From positions 248,001 to 312,000 of the forward strand of contig NZ_JARVCO010000007.1 of the NCBI RefSeq assembly GCF_034531395.1: a DNA stretch of 64,000 nt, given 5' to 3'. How positions within the stretch are numbered: position 1 is the stretch's first letter; each line of letters begins with the position of its first letter. Made by a program: the position numbers and the translations under genes. The notes beneath the pieces are model-generated. The model made no database searches and was not told the origin of the DNA. It saw only the letters and a list, made by a program, of their open reading frames with translations. This document shows, in pieces, positions 16,734-26,038 of the stretch. Origin of the DNA: Pontiella agarivorans (GTDB lineage Bacteria > Verrucomicrobiota > Kiritimatiellia > Kiritimatiellales > Pontiellaceae).

Positions 16734-17981
16734 TTGCGATTTAGCGCGACAGGCTACACAAAGAGTATTACTGCATTTATTTTTATGGGCGCATTCAGCG
16801 CATCGGCCGGAATTCCGGTCGGCGAAGTGGTTGACGATGTTACCGGTGTCGATATCGGTACGCTCTCCGTCGGCGGCGCAATTCGCGCAAACTATGTTTA
16901 CGGAAGTTCCTATGGCGATTCCGCCGGCCCGTCCCGTGGTGATCACGGCGGCGACATGGAACTGGACGTTTTCCGGATTAATGTCGACTGGCAGAAGGAC
17001 GACTGGCTCGGGAAATTAGAGTACCGCTGGTATAACGGATACAACATGATCCACACCGGGTGGCTGGGGTATAATCTGGGTGAGGCCGCCCAGCTCCAGG
17101 TCGGCATCAACCGGGCTCCTTTCGGGGTCGGCCCCTATGGCGCATCTCAAAGCTGGTTTTTCGATATGAATTATTATGCGGGGCTTTCCGATGATATGGA
17201 TCTCGGAATAAAGTACAGCCGCACGCTGGGCGATCTCCGGTTTGATCTGGCCTATTACCTGATGCCCGAGCCGAACGGAAACGGCGCAACAGACGATAGT
17301 GCGCGCTATTCATATGATATTCTCGATACCGTGGATTCGGACGCCCCGGGCAATCCAACGGCCGCGCACGGAACATATAAAGAACGCAACCAGTTCAACG
17401 GCCGTGTTATGTATTCCATCCTGTCCAATTCCATCCCGACGGAGGTTGGTGTTTCGCTGCAGGTCGGGCAGCTGGCGGCCAATAATGCTTCGGCGGCCGA
17501 GGATACCTGGGCCTATGCGGCTGCGGTTCACAGCTCGACAACCTATGGCGCCTGGAAGCTGATGATGCAGCTTACGCACTATGACTATGGCGCGGATTTC
17601 AATGATCCGTCTGCATCGGACGACCTGATCACCATGGGGGCATACGATTATGCAGCACCGGTTGCATCATCCGGCACCATTCCGTCCGCAACGCTGGGCT
17701 ATACCTGGACGGTCGGGCGTTATGACTGGATCGATTCGATCACCTTGTTCGGGGAGGCCAGTGCGATTCTGAAAAAGGGTGAGGACGACGCCGGCGACGG
17801 CCTGAATGACAGTTATATGAATTCCATCGGCGCGGTGATTGCGACCGGCGGCTGGTATACCTACATTGAGTATGCACATGCCAACGGCAACTATTTCATC
17901 GGTCCGGATGGCGACTTCGGGGCGAATACCTCCGATAAATGGGAGGGGCGTTTCAATATCAATCTCGGCTACTATTTCTAA
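16734..17981 (+). CDS. Outer-membrane porin-like protein
   Basis: The 415-residue protein starts at TTG behind AGGAGACCCG and has a signal peptide (SITAFIFMGAFSASA). The mature part is made of alternating aromatic/polar beta strands typical of a barrel (KLEYRWYNGYNM, YSRTLGDLRFDLAYYLM, LMMQLTHYDYG) and ends with FNINLGYYF, a C-terminal aromatic residue expected for BamA recognition. The substrate is unknown; it stands in front of a betaine-type ABC importer and may supply it with solute across the outer membrane. Confidence 0.75.
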   Translation: MRFSATGYTKSITAFIFMGAFSASAGIPVGEVVDDVTGVDIGTLSVGGAIRANYVYGSSYGDSAGPSRGDHGGDMELDVFRINVDWQKDDWLGKLEYRWYNGYNMIHTGWLGYNLGEAAQLQVGINRAPFGVGPYGASQSWFFDMNYYAGLSDDMDLGIKYSRTLGDLRFDLAYYLMPEPNGNGATDDSARYSYDILDTVDSDAPGNPTAAHGTYKERNQFNGRVMYSILSNSIPTEVGVSLQVGQLAANNASAAEDTWAYAAAVHSSTTYGAWKLMMQLTHYDYGADFNDPSASDDLITMGAYDYAAPVASSGTIPSATLGYTWTVGRYDWIDSITLFGEASAILKKGEDDAGDGLNDSYMNSIGAVIATGGWYTYIEYAHANGNYFIGPDGDFGANTSDKWEGRFNINLGYYF

Positions 17982-17993
17982 GCAGGCTTAAAC

Positions 17994-18025
17994 CGGCAGA
18001 TGGCGGAGGATTCCGCGGTCTGCCG
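17994..18025 (+). promoter_or_regulatory. Hairpin between the porin and proV genes
   Basis: CGGCAGA and TCTGCCG form a 7-bp outer stem with an inner GCGGA/TCCGC stem, immediately before the proV ribosome site (GGAG at 18032). No T-tract follows. It may lower read-through or protect the upstream porin message. Confidence 0.4.
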
Positions 18026-18041
18026 CTCAACGGAGAAAACG

Positions 18042-19295
18042 ATGAGCATTATTGAAGTTAACGACCTGTTTAAAGTATTCGGGCATGATCCAAAAAGGGT
18101 TTTTCCTTTAATTGAAAAAGGGCTCTCAAAAAATCAGATCCTGAAAAAAACCGGGTGTACTGTCGGAATTAACAACGCCTCTTTCAATGTCAGAAAAGGG
18201 GAGGTTTTTGTGTTAATGGGACTTTCCGGAAGCGGGAAGTCTACGGTCATCCGCTGCCTGAACCGGTTGATCAGCCCGACGCGCGGCGAAATCCTGATTG
18301 ATGGCCGGGACATCATGAAAATGAATAAAGAGGAGCTGCTGCAGGTTCGCCGCAGCACACTCTCGATGGTGTTTCAGCATTTCGGGCTGCTGCCGCATCG
18401 GAGCATTATCAGGAATGTGGAATACGGGTTGGAAGTGGCCGGTGTCCCGGCGGGCGAGCGCCGGAAAAAGGCGCAGGAATCGTTGGAGCTGGTTGGATTG
18501 AAGGGGTACGAAGACAGCCTGCCGAATGAACTCAGCGGCGGGATGCAGCAGCGGGTCGGTCTGGCCCGTGCCCTGGCCAGTAATCCGGAGGTGCTGCTGA
18601 TGGATGAGGCCTTCAGTGCGCTTGACCCGCTGATTCGCACTCAGATGCAGGATGAACTGCTGGAACTGCAGGCGCGTATGCACAAGACCATTGTGTTTAT
18701 TACACATGATCTCGATGAGGCGCTCAAACTGGGGGACCGCATTGCCATCATGAAAGACGGTGTTGTGGCCCAAATCGGAACGCCGGAAGAAATTCTCACC
18801 CATCCGGCCGATGATTATGTGCGGCGGTTTGTGGAAAATGTGGACCGCAGCAAAGTGATTACCGCTTCGGCCCTGATGCGCAAAACCGATGTGGTCACCA
18901 TCCCCAAGGACGGCCCGCATGTCGCCGTGCGCCTGATGGAAAAGAAAGGGCTCTCCTCTGTTTTTGTGGTGGACAGTGAGCGCCGGCTCGCCGGCAGGGT
19001 GACGATCGATGATGCCGTTAAGCTGGAACGCAGCAAGCAGAAAGATCTGTCGCCGGCGCTGACCACAGACCTTTATGTGGCCGGACCGGATACGCCCATT
19101 GCCGATCTGCTGGGGACCGCCATGACGGCAAAATATCCGATCGCCATACAGGAAGAGGACAGCGGACGATTTCTCGGCCTGCTGGACCGGGCAACCATTC
19201 TCGCGGAAATGTATGATGGCGAAGAGGACGCCACCACGCCGCTGGATGAAATTCTCGAAGAGCATGAGGATGCCGAAAAGGAGATTGAAGTATGA
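18042..19295 (+). CDS. proV: Glycine betaine/proline ABC transporter ATPase
   Basis: The 417-residue ATPase has the ProV/OpuAA N-terminal extension (MSIIEVNDLFKVFG...IEKGLSKNQILKKTG), Walker A GLSGSGKST, signature NELSGGMQQRVGLARAL, Walker B VLLMDEAFSALD and a C-terminal pair of CBS domains (about 280-400), which in OpuA sense ionic strength. It energises uptake of compatible solutes. Start ATG 18042 follows GGAG; the 3' end overlaps the permease gene (ATGA). Confidence 0.95.
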   Translation: MSIIEVNDLFKVFGHDPKRVFPLIEKGLSKNQILKKTGCTVGINNASFNVRKGEVFVLMGLSGSGKSTVIRCLNRLISPTRGEILIDGRDIMKMNKEELLQVRRSTLSMVFQHFGLLPHRSIIRNVEYGLEVAGVPAGERRKKAQESLELVGLKGYEDSLPNELSGGMQQRVGLARALASNPEVLLMDEAFSALDPLIRTQMQDELLELQARMHKTIVFITHDLDEALKLGDRIAIMKDGVVAQIGTPEEILTHPADDYVRRFVENVDRSKVITASALMRKTDVVTIPKDGPHVAVRLMEKKGLSSVFVVDSERRLAGRVTIDDAVKLERSKQKDLSPALTTDLYVAGPDTPIADLLGTAMTAKYPIAIQEEDSGRFLGLLDRATILAEMYDGEEDATTPLDEILEEHEDAEKEIEV

Positions 19296-20116
19296 ATATC
19301 CCGAAAATCCCGGTCGGCCAGCTTTTTGAGCATCTCATCAACTGGCTGACCGATCATGCCGAACTGTTTTTTGATGCAGTTTCCGGAACCGTTACCGCGA
19401 TGCTTTCCGGTCTTGAGTTTGTGCTTCTGCTGCCGCATCCGCTGCTGATGATCGTGTTCATGAGTGCGCTGGCCTGGTGGCTGGCCTCGCGCAACATCGC
19501 CCTGTTCAGTGTGCTGGGCCTGTATCTGATTTACAACATGGGCTACTGGACGGAAACCATGGAAACCCTTTCGCTGGTTCTAGCCGCCGTTCTGATCTCG
19601 CTCGCGCTCGGCATTCCGCTCGGCATCTGGGCGGCAAAAAAAGATCTGGCCGAACGGATAATCCGTCCGGTGCTGGATGTGATGCAGACGCTGCCGGCGT
19701 TTGTCTATCTGATTCCCGCTGTGCTGTTCTTTAAGCTCGGTCCGGTGCCCGGTGTGATTGCCACGATGATCTTTTCTCTGCCGCCGGTGGTGCGTCTGAC
19801 TAACCTCGGTATCCGGCAGGTACCGGAGGAGATTCACGAAGCCGCCATATCGTTCGGTTCAAATCCGCGGCAGCTGCTGTTTAAGGCGGAACTGCCCGTG
19901 GCGCTGCCGTCCATTATGGCCGGGGTCAATCAGACGATTATGCTGGCCCTCTCGATGGTGGTTATTTCCGGCATGATCGGAGCCGGTGGACTCGGAAATG
20001 AAGTGCTCAAAGGGATTACCCAGCTGAAGATCGATCTGGGGTTCGAGGCCGGCATATCCATTGTCATTCTGGCGATTTACCTCGACCGCGTGACGCAGCA
20101 CCTCGGACAGAAATAG
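19292..20116 (+). CDS. proW: Glycine betaine/proline ABC transporter permease
   Basis: This 274-residue membrane protein has several hydrophobic segments and the binding-protein-dependent transport motif EEIHEAAISFGSNPRQLLFKAELPVALPSIMAGVNQ (the EAA loop). It matches ProW/OpuAB. It is translationally coupled to proV and followed by the binding protein, completing a three-gene importer for osmoprotectants. Confidence 0.93.
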   Translation: MNIPKIPVGQLFEHLINWLTDHAELFFDAVSGTVTAMLSGLEFVLLLPHPLLMIVFMSALAWWLASRNIALFSVLGLYLIYNMGYWTETMETLSLVLAAVLISLALGIPLGIWAAKKDLAERIIRPVLDVMQTLPAFVYLIPAVLFFKLGPVPGVIATMIFSLPPVVRLTNLGIRQVPEEIHEAAISFGSNPRQLLFKAELPVALPSIMAGVNQTIMLALSMVVISGMIGAGGLGNEVLKGITQLKIDLGFEAGISIVILAIYLDRVTQHLGQK

Positions 20117-20140
20117 TTTAATTAACGAAGGAGTATGATT

Positions 20141-21016
20141 ATGAAATTGAAACATGCAGTTGCAGGAATGATGACCGCCGCCGCGGCGGCGGTCTTGACC
20201 GGATGCAATCCGGACGCAACAGACCCTGCCAAAGAAGCCAATCTGGTCTATCCGAACTGGGCCGAAGGTGTCGCGTACACCCATTTGGCCAAAGTGGTTC
20301 TGGAAGATAAAATGGGCTATGAGGTTGAAATTACCGCGGCTGACGTTGCACCGGGATATACCGCGGTTGCTCAGGGAAGTCAGGATGCGTTCATGGAATG
20401 CTGGCCGGCCCTGCACAAAGATTATCTGGACCGGTACAGCGACGATCTGAAAAGCCTCGGGAATGTGTACGAAGGCACAGAAGTCGGCCTGGCCGTTCCG
20501 GCCTATGTCACCATCGACACCATCGCTGAACTGCAGGCCAATGCGGCGAAATTCGATGGAAAAATCACGGGGGTTGATGCCGGTGCCGGGATGATGAAGA
20601 CAATCGAAAATGAATTGTTTCCGGCCTATGGACTCACCGATATCAAACTGCTGGCTTCCAGCGGACCCGCCATGACGGCGGCGCTGGCGGATGCCGTCAA
20701 AAATGAAGAATGGATTGTGGTCACGGCCTGGAGACCGCACTGGATGTTCGGCCGCTGGGATCTCAAATTCCTGAAACAGGATGCTGATAAGCCCATTTGG
20801 GAAAGCGGTAATCTTGAAATTGTCGGTCGCGCGGATCTGGAAGCAGATAAGCCGGAGCTGGCGCAGTTCCTGAAAAACTTCTTCGTGACGGATGCACAGA
20901 TCTCTGACCTGATGGTGAAAATCAAGGATTCTGACGATGATACGCTCACCGCGGCTCGTCAATGGATGCTCGAGAACGAAAGTACAGTTGAAAAATGGAT
21001 TCCGACGGCTAACTGA
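20141..21016 (+). CDS. proX: Glycine betaine-binding lipoprotein
   Basis: This 291-residue protein has a lipobox (AAVLTGC) after a short hydrophobic leader, so it is a lipid-anchored solute-binding protein. The mature part is of the OpuAC/ProX type (NLVYPNWAEGVAYTHLAKVVLEDKMGYEVE, TAWRPHWMFGRWDLKFL), with Trp residues that could form an aromatic cage for a quaternary amine. The start is the second ATG (20141), spaced properly from AAGGAG. Choline or proline betaine are alternative ligands. Confidence 0.92.
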   Translation: MKLKHAVAGMMTAAAAAVLTGCNPDATDPAKEANLVYPNWAEGVAYTHLAKVVLEDKMGYEVEITAADVAPGYTAVAQGSQDAFMECWPALHKDYLDRYSDDLKSLGNVYEGTEVGLAVPAYVTIDTIAELQANAAKFDGKITGVDAGAGMMKTIENELFPAYGLTDIKLLASSGPAMTAALADAVKNEEWIVVTAWRPHWMFGRWDLKFLKQDADKPIWESGNLEIVGRADLEADKPELAQFLKNFFVTDAQISDLMVKIKDSDDDTLTAARQWMLENESTVEKWIPTAN

Positions 21017-21038
21017 TCGGACTCATTTTTTTTCGTGG

Positions 21039-21067
21039 AAACCCGGCCGGAGCGCCGGGTTTTTTTG
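21039..21067 (+). terminator. Rho-independent terminator of the betaine operon
   Basis: AAACCCGGC pairs with GCCGGGTTT, followed by a run of T. It lies 23 bp after the proX stop. Confidence 0.9.
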
Positions 21068-21535
21068 TGGCCGGATCAAGGTACGGGGCTTGCTCGGCAA
21101 GCGATTCGGCAGAAAGTGATGCCGGGGATGCTGCAGCCGTCCGGCGGCATGGAAGCCTGTCAGCGGACCGGTGAACGGTGTGATTAATTTGATTGCGTCG
21201 GGGCAGGCGGGCCGCCTGCGGTACGTATCGCCGCAGCCTGGGCGGCCGGTTATTCCGGGTAGGCGCCGGCGGAGCTGGTCCGTTCATAACTGTGGGAAGA
21301 GATCTCGATCAGATTGCCGTAAACATGTTGCACATGATGCCAACGACGGTGATGCTGATGTGCGGGAACGTACGGAGGCAGGACAGGACAAGGTCTCCTG
21401 TTGGTCGGTTGGGACGCGCTTTCAACGTCGGGACTGTATCCGTCCGGAATGAGGGTTGTGCAGGAAATCGTTCCGGTTGACATTCGTTGGTTGGGCTTTA
21501 TGGTTTCTCCGGTGTTTTAACTATGGGGATAGACA
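21068..21535. repeat. Intergenic region with GCAGGCGG-type repeat
   Basis: No convincing gene is seen in this 468-bp stretch. Around 21202-21245 there is GGGCAGGCGGGCCGCCTGCG followed by GTAC and CCGCAGCCTGGGCGGCC, a degenerate copy of the hairpin repeat seen well formed at 51163-51226. The remainder has no clear motif; the promoter of the flavoprotein gene must lie near its end. Confidence 0.4.
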
Positions 21536-22189
21536 ATGAAAGTAGTGGCAATTAACGGAAGTCCGCGGAAGGGCGGCAATACAGAAGCACTGTTGAAGCG
21601 GGTCTGTGAGCGGCTGAATACGCACGGGATTGAAACCGAGATCATTAAAATCGGCGGCGAGCTGCTGTCGGGCTGTACGGCGTGCGGCGCGTGTTTTAAA
21701 ACCAAAAACAAACGGTGCATCATCTATAACGATCCGATGAACGAATGGATGGAAAAAATGTTCGAGGCCGACGGCATCCTGTTGGGTTCGCCGACCTATT
21801 TTTCGGATGTCACCATGGAGATGAAGGCGTTGATCGATCGGCTGGGCTATGTGGCGATTGCCAATGACCAGGCGCTGGCGAACAAGGTCGGGGCCGCGGT
21901 CACGGTTGCGCGCCGTGCCGGTGCACAGCATACGCTCAATACGATGAATCATCTGTTTTCCATTCTCCAGATGCCGATTGCGACGTCCAGCTATTGGAAC
22001 ATCGGCTACGGCGCCGCCTCGGGCGAGGCGGAACACGATGTGGAAGGCCTGCAGACGATGGATAACCTCGCCGAAAATATGGCGTGGCTGATGAAGTCGA
22101 TCGAAGCCGGCAAGGGTACCGTTCCGCCGCCGAACATTGACCGTTCGCAGCAGATGAACTTTATCCGCCTTGAAGCGGAAAGCGAATAG
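21536..22189 (+). CDS. NADPH-dependent FMN reductase / iron-sulfur flavoprotein family
   Basis: This 217-residue flavodoxin-fold protein has the phosphate-binding loop MKVVAINGSPRKGGNTEALL, then a compact cysteine motif SGCTACGACFKTKNKRC, typical of Isf-type flavoproteins, and GSPTYFSDVTMEMKALIDR. It probably moves electrons between reduced carriers and quinone-like or metal acceptors under anoxic conditions. It stands alone before the convergent YeiH gene. The partner is unknown. Confidence 0.8.
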   Translation: MKVVAINGSPRKGGNTEALLKRVCERLNTHGIETEIIKIGGELLSGCTACGACFKTKNKRCIIYNDPMNEWMEKMFEADGILLGSPTYFSDVTMEMKALIDRLGYVAIANDQALANKVGAAVTVARRAGAQHTLNTMNHLFSILQMPIATSSYWNIGYGAASGEAEHDVEGLQTMDNLAENMAWLMKSIEAGKGTVPPPNIDRSQQMNFIRLEAESE

Positions 22190-22221
22190 GCGGCCGCCGC
22201 GGAAAACCGGCGGCCCGCGTT

Positions 22222-23190
22222 TCAGAGGAACAGGGCGCTGAGGAGCAGTACCGTGCCGGTGAGGATCAGGCTCGACAGCAGGGTCAGTCCGAGAATGCCG
22301 CCGCCCTGGCGGCACAGCGTCCGGATTTCCATACTGCTGCCGATGGCGACCATGGCGACGGTGAGCATAAAGCGGCCGGTTGCGGTGAATCCGTTCAGCA
22401 GGGCGGTGCTGCTGTGGAACAGGCTGCTCAGTATCGAGCAGGCCGCGAAACCGAACATATAGCCGGGGACATGTTTCCACCACGCCTTCTGTGCGGCGCC
22501 TTCGCTGTGGTTCAGGCGGGTCAGCAGAATCACGATCGGCCCGATCATGAGCACGCGCAGCATTTTTATGACCAGTGCCTGGTGGGTGACCTGTTCGGAA
22601 ACGCTGATGGCTGCCGCGGCAACCTGTCCGACCGCCTGAAGGCTGCCGCCCAGCAGATAGGCGGTTTTCTGCGCGCTCATGCCGATGGCGTGGGCGATGA
22701 GCGGCAGGAGGAAAATACCGACGGTTCCCGCCAGATTGACCGAGGTGACGGCCAGGCCGCGTTCCTCTTTGCCGGACTGCAGCGCGGGGGCGGCGGCCAG
22801 TACGGCAGAGGAGCCGCAGACCGAATTGCCGATGCCGGTGAGCAACGCCGTTTTCAGTGGAATCCGCATCCGGGTCCCGACCCAGGCGGTGACGCTGATG
22901 GAGAGGGCCATGGCCGGGAGGGTGACCAATGGTGCCGCAGTGCCGATCTCTTTCAGACTCTGCAGATCGAGCTCCAGCCCCATGAAGGCAATGGCGCAGG
23001 GCAGCATCCGTTTTTCGGCAAAATCGAGTCCGGCGACCGTGGCGGGAAATTTCCGGAACAGGCGGCTCAGCAGGAGCCCCAGAAAAATGGCGGTGCAGAC
23101 CGCATTGAGGGAGCTGCAGCAGCGGGCGGCCGCCGCCGCTGCGGCGGCGAGCAGAATGGCGGGAATTAATCCGGGAAGCAGTGTTTTCAT
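22222..23190 (-). CDS. YeiH/UPF0324 family putative sulfate exporter
   Basis: The 322-residue membrane protein is almost wholly hydrophobic, with the family blocks LGLLLSRLFRKFPATVAGLDFAEKRMLPCAIAFMG and GIGNSVCGSSAVLAAAPALQ. The PSE/YeiH family is annotated as a putative sulfate exporter on weak evidence. It is divergent from a LysR regulator, as with E. coli yeiH-yeiE, so that regulator very likely controls it. Confidence 0.85.
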   Translation of the reverse strand: MKTLLPGLIPAILLAAAAAAAARCCSSLNAVCTAIFLGLLLSRLFRKFPATVAGLDFAEKRMLPCAIAFMGLELDLQSLKEIGTAAPLVTLPAMALSISVTAWVGTRMRIPLKTALLTGIGNSVCGSSAVLAAAPALQSGKEERGLAVTSVNLAGTVGIFLLPLIAHAIGMSAQKTAYLLGGSLQAVGQVAAAAISVSEQVTHQALVIKMLRVLMIGPIVILLTRLNHSEGAAQKAWWKHVPGYMFGFAACSILSSLFHSSTALLNGFTATGRFMLTVAMVAIGSSMEIRTLCRQGGGILGLTLLSSLILTGTVLLLSALFL

Positions 23191-23247
23191 GACGCAAAGG
23201 TAGGGGCGGATTTAAAATCAGTCCAATCGATATAAATTATTGAAATC

Positions 23248-23262
23248 ATCAGTAAAACTGAT
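23248..23262. promoter_or_regulatory. Operator candidate between yeiH-like and lysR-like genes
   Basis: ATCAGT-AAA-ACTGAT is a perfect inverted repeat 13 bp before the LysR start, and a further ATCAGT half lies about 35 bp upstream (23217-23222). Such an arrangement suits a LysR-family recall and activation site in a divergent promoter. Confidence 0.5.
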
Positions 23263-23275
23263 TTAGGGTGCCGGC

Positions 23276-24187
23276 ATGAATTTAACCCTTCGTCAGCTGG
23301 AAGTTTTCCGGGCCATTGCGCGCGGCGGAAATATGGGCCGTGCGGCACAGGAAATCGGCCTGACGCAGTCGGCGGCGAGTATGGCGCTTTCGGAGCTGGA
23401 ACGGCAGCTGGGGGTCAGTCTGTTTGACCGCCCGGGGCGGCGGATTGTACTGAACGATAACGGGGCGCGGCTGTTGACCGAAGTGGAAGAGCTGCTGGAA
23501 CGGGCGGCGGAAATCGAGCTGCTGTTTGCTTCGGGAACGCAGGCACCTTCCGGTCTGCTGCGGATCGGTGCGAGTTCAACCATCGGCAATTATCTGATGC
23601 CGGCTCTGGTCGGCGCGTTTTCGGACCGTTTTCCGGAGGTGCGGATCCGGCTGTCGATCGGGAATACGGAACAGATCATCGGCCGGCTGCTGAACAGCGA
23701 AATTGATCTGGGCTATGTGGAAGGGTCCTGCGGAAAGTCGCAGATTGAATCTTCGGTGTGGCGCGAGGATCGGCTGGTTATTTTCTGTGCACCGGATTAT
23801 CCGCTGGCCGCGCGGCGGAAACTGCGACGGAACGAACTGCTTGCCGAGCGCTGGGTGCTGCGGGAGAGGGGCTCCGGCACCCGCGAGGTTTTTGAGCGTG
23901 CACTGCTGCGCCACGGTGAAACGCTGGCGGTCCGGCATGAATTCGGGCACACGGAGGCGGTGAAACAGGCGGTGCGTGCCGGGATGGGCATCGGCTGTCT
24001 TTCGCGGCTGGCGATTCAGGATGAGCTCAACCGCGGCAGCCTGGTTGAACTGCCGCTGCCGATGGTGGATCTTCGGCGGGATCTGCTGCAGCTGGTTCGA
24101 ACGGGCAAATACCGTACCGCCTGTATGCAGGCGTTTGCCGATGCCGTCCGCCGGGCACCGGGAGAACTGGATTCTTCGGGACTTTAG
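23276..24187 (+). CDS. LysR-family transcriptional regulator
   Basis: This 303-residue protein has the N-terminal LysR winged helix (LTLRQLEVFRAIARGGNMGRAAQEIGLTQSAASMALSELERQLG) and a periplasmic-binding-like effector domain. It is close in layout to CysB/YeiE-type regulators and divergent from the yeiH-like gene. The effector is unknown; sulfur metabolites are a reasonable guess from the neighbour. Confidence 0.9.
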   Translation: MNLTLRQLEVFRAIARGGNMGRAAQEIGLTQSAASMALSELERQLGVSLFDRPGRRIVLNDNGARLLTEVEELLERAAEIELLFASGTQAPSGLLRIGASSTIGNYLMPALVGAFSDRFPEVRIRLSIGNTEQIIGRLLNSEIDLGYVEGSCGKSQIESSVWREDRLVIFCAPDYPLAARRKLRRNELLAERWVLRERGSGTREVFERALLRHGETLAVRHEFGHTEAVKQAVRAGMGIGCLSRLAIQDELNRGSLVELPLPMVDLRRDLLQLVRTGKYRTACMQAFADAVRRAPGELDSSGL

Positions 24188-24229
24188 GGCGCGTGCGGAT
24201 GTAATGAATTTTATGAACGGGGATTCACC

Positions 24230-24856
24230 ATGATTGAGCTGCAGACCGGACTGGCCTTTTCAGCGGCGTCGCTGCTGCTGGCGATCGCGCCGGGGCCGGA
24301 CAATATTTTTGTGCTGACGCAGTCGGCGGTGCACGGAAAGAGTGCCGGCATCGTCACAACGCTGGGGCTGCTGACCGGCGTGCTGGTGCATACGTGTGCT
24401 GTGGCGCTGGGGATCGCGGCGGTTTTCCAGGCCTCGGAAACCGCCTTTGCCATCCTGAAAGGTATCGGCGCGGCCTATCTGCTCTATCTCGCCTGGCAGG
24501 CCTTCCGCGCGGAAGGGCAGGCGATTCCGGGCGACGGCGACGGGCGGATTCAACTGCGCCGGCTCTATGTCCGCGGCATCATCATGAATGTCACCAACCC
24601 GAAGGTGCTGATTTTCTTTCTGGCGTTCCTGCCGCAGTTTGTCGATCCGGAACGCGGGTCGATGCTGCTGCAGTTTCTGCAGCTCGGCGGTCTGTTTATC
24701 CTTTCGGGCTCGGTCGTGTTTTTTGCCATTTCAATGCTTGCGGGAACACTGGGGCAATGGCTGAGCCGTTCGCCGCGCGCGCAGGCTGTTCTCCATAAAA
24801 TCGCCGGGGTGGTTTTCACCGGCCTGGCCATCAGCATTCTGGTAGCACATCGGTAA
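24230..24856 (+). CDS. LysE/RhtB family amino-acid exporter
   Basis: This 208-residue membrane protein has the LysE/RhtB signature at the N-terminus (FSAASLLLAIAPGPDNIFVLTQSAVHGKSAGIVTTLGLLTG) and MNVTNPKVLIFFLAFLPQFVDP in the middle. The family exports amino acids or their homoserine-like derivatives. It lies 42 bp after the LysR gene and may be part of the same transcript. Confidence 0.9.
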   Translation: MIELQTGLAFSAASLLLAIAPGPDNIFVLTQSAVHGKSAGIVTTLGLLTGVLVHTCAVALGIAAVFQASETAFAILKGIGAAYLLYLAWQAFRAEGQAIPGDGDGRIQLRRLYVRGIIMNVTNPKVLIFFLAFLPQFVDPERGSMLLQFLQLGGLFILSGSVVFFAISMLAGTLGQWLSRSPRAQAVLHKIAGVVFTGLAISILVAHR

Positions 24857-24898
24857 CGGGGCGCGCCGCATTCTCGAATCAGAAAGATTTTAAATCGG

Positions 24899-24926
24899 GG
24901 CAATCTGTGTAATCTGTGGATCTATT
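24899..24926 (+). repeat. Dispersed ATCTGTGTAATCTGTGG-type repeat
   Basis: The words CAATCTGTGTAATCTGTGG lie just before the HAD gene start. This phrase recurs as a short intergenic repeat in many bacterial phyla; its role is unknown. Confidence 0.45.
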
Positions 24927-25568
24927 ATGAAATTCAAGCACATTATCTGGGACTGGAACGGCACGCTGTGGGACGACACGCAGCTGTGCGCTGAGATTAA
25001 CAATCACATGCTCGAACGGCGGAATCTGCCGCTGATTGATGTCGGGGTGTACCGCGACGAGCTCGTTTTTCCGGTCGATCAATATTACTGCAAACTCGGC
25101 TTCGACTATGCCAAAGATCCCTACCACAAACTGGCCGAAGAATTTATTGCCGAATATACCGCGCGGCGTTTTGAATGTCCGCTGCATACGGGGGCGCGTG
25201 AACTGATTGCCACATTCCAATCCCTGGAAATTTCGCAGGCTGTGCTCTCGGCCTATCAGCACGATACGCTGCTGGAAGCGCTGGGCCATTTCCAGCTCCT
25301 GGAATTTTTTGATGATGTCATCGGTCTGAATGATATCTATGCCGCCGGCAAAGTGGAAAACGGGAAACAATACATCCGGCGTCTGGAAACCGATCCGGTC
25401 GACGTGCTTTTCATCGGCGACACCCTGCACGATTTTGAAGTAGCCGAAGCCATGGGCGTTAACTGCCTTCTGCTCGCGTGCGGCCACAACAGCCGTCCGC
25501 GACTCGAAACCGCCGGCGTTCCCGTTTTCGACGACCTCGCCGGAATCCGCAACTATGTCCTTGGGTAG
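24927..25568 (+). CDS. HAD-superfamily phosphatase (phosphoglycolate phosphatase-like)
   Basis: The protein (213 residues) has HAD motif I DWNGTLWDD (D10 nucleophile, with Asn where most Gph proteins have Asp-Gly), motif II S-AYQHDTL, a Lys in NDIYAAGKVENGK and motif IV FIGDTLHDFEVA. It should dephosphorylate a small phosphate ester. It is isolated, and two exact copies of the 15-bp palindrome TTCCARNNNYTGGAA lie inside it (25215 and 25290). Confidence 0.85.
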   Translation: MKFKHIIWDWNGTLWDDTQLCAEINNHMLERRNLPLIDVGVYRDELVFPVDQYYCKLGFDYAKDPYHKLAEEFIAEYTARRFECPLHTGARELIATFQSLEISQAVLSAYQHDTLLEALGHFQLLEFFDDVIGLNDIYAAGKVENGKQYIRRLETDPVDVLFIGDTLHDFEVAEAMGVNCLLLACGHNSRPRLETAGVPVFDDLAGIRNYVLG

Positions 25569-26038
25569 GGGGCTTCCTCCAGCGCGCCGGGGTGACCGTT
25601 TTGCCGGCACTTATACTCTGATTGATACCTTCTCGGTATAAGCACTCGTCGTCCAGAATCTCCGAAGGTTCACCACGGAGGAAGGATTCTGTGTTCTCCG
25701 AGTCCTCCAGCGGAGCGGGTGGCAAAAATATACCCGTATGTTTTAGCAAGTGGGATTAAAGGTTGAGATGATAGCGGGTCGACTTCAGCCCGCCCGTGCG
25801 AACCCAGGCACAAGCCGCCTGTAGCCGCGGGCCGTGACCGCGGACCGCATGGAAAGGTCTTTCAACAGAATGATTTTTCTCCGCGAGGGGGAAGAGACCG
25901 CACCGTTTTTTTCAGGTAGGGCGCAGGGTCCCGTTCCGTCGCCGATGCATAGATTTTTTCACCACGGAATATACAAAAAGAGCATCCCGATGTTTATTCA
26001 CTTTCGTGTATCCGGTGTGTTCATGGTTTAATTGTTCT
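25569..26038. repeat. Non-coding region with degenerate dispersed repeats
   Basis: No gene is seen in these 470 bp. At 25667-25706 TTCACCACGGAGGA faces TTCTCCGAGTCCTCC, and at 25963-26032 CACCACGGAATATAC faces TTTCGTGTATCCGG; both are worn copies of the same family of inverted repeats as at 40597 and 52743. The rest is GC-rich without open frames. It marks the left border of the second defence island. Confidence 0.45.

Noticed and set aside
21521-23197. Long leftward open frame of 558 codons over the flavoprotein and yeiH-like genes
   Set aside because: It is the antisense or shifted shadow of two well-supported genes; its product is Arg/His-rich without family features.
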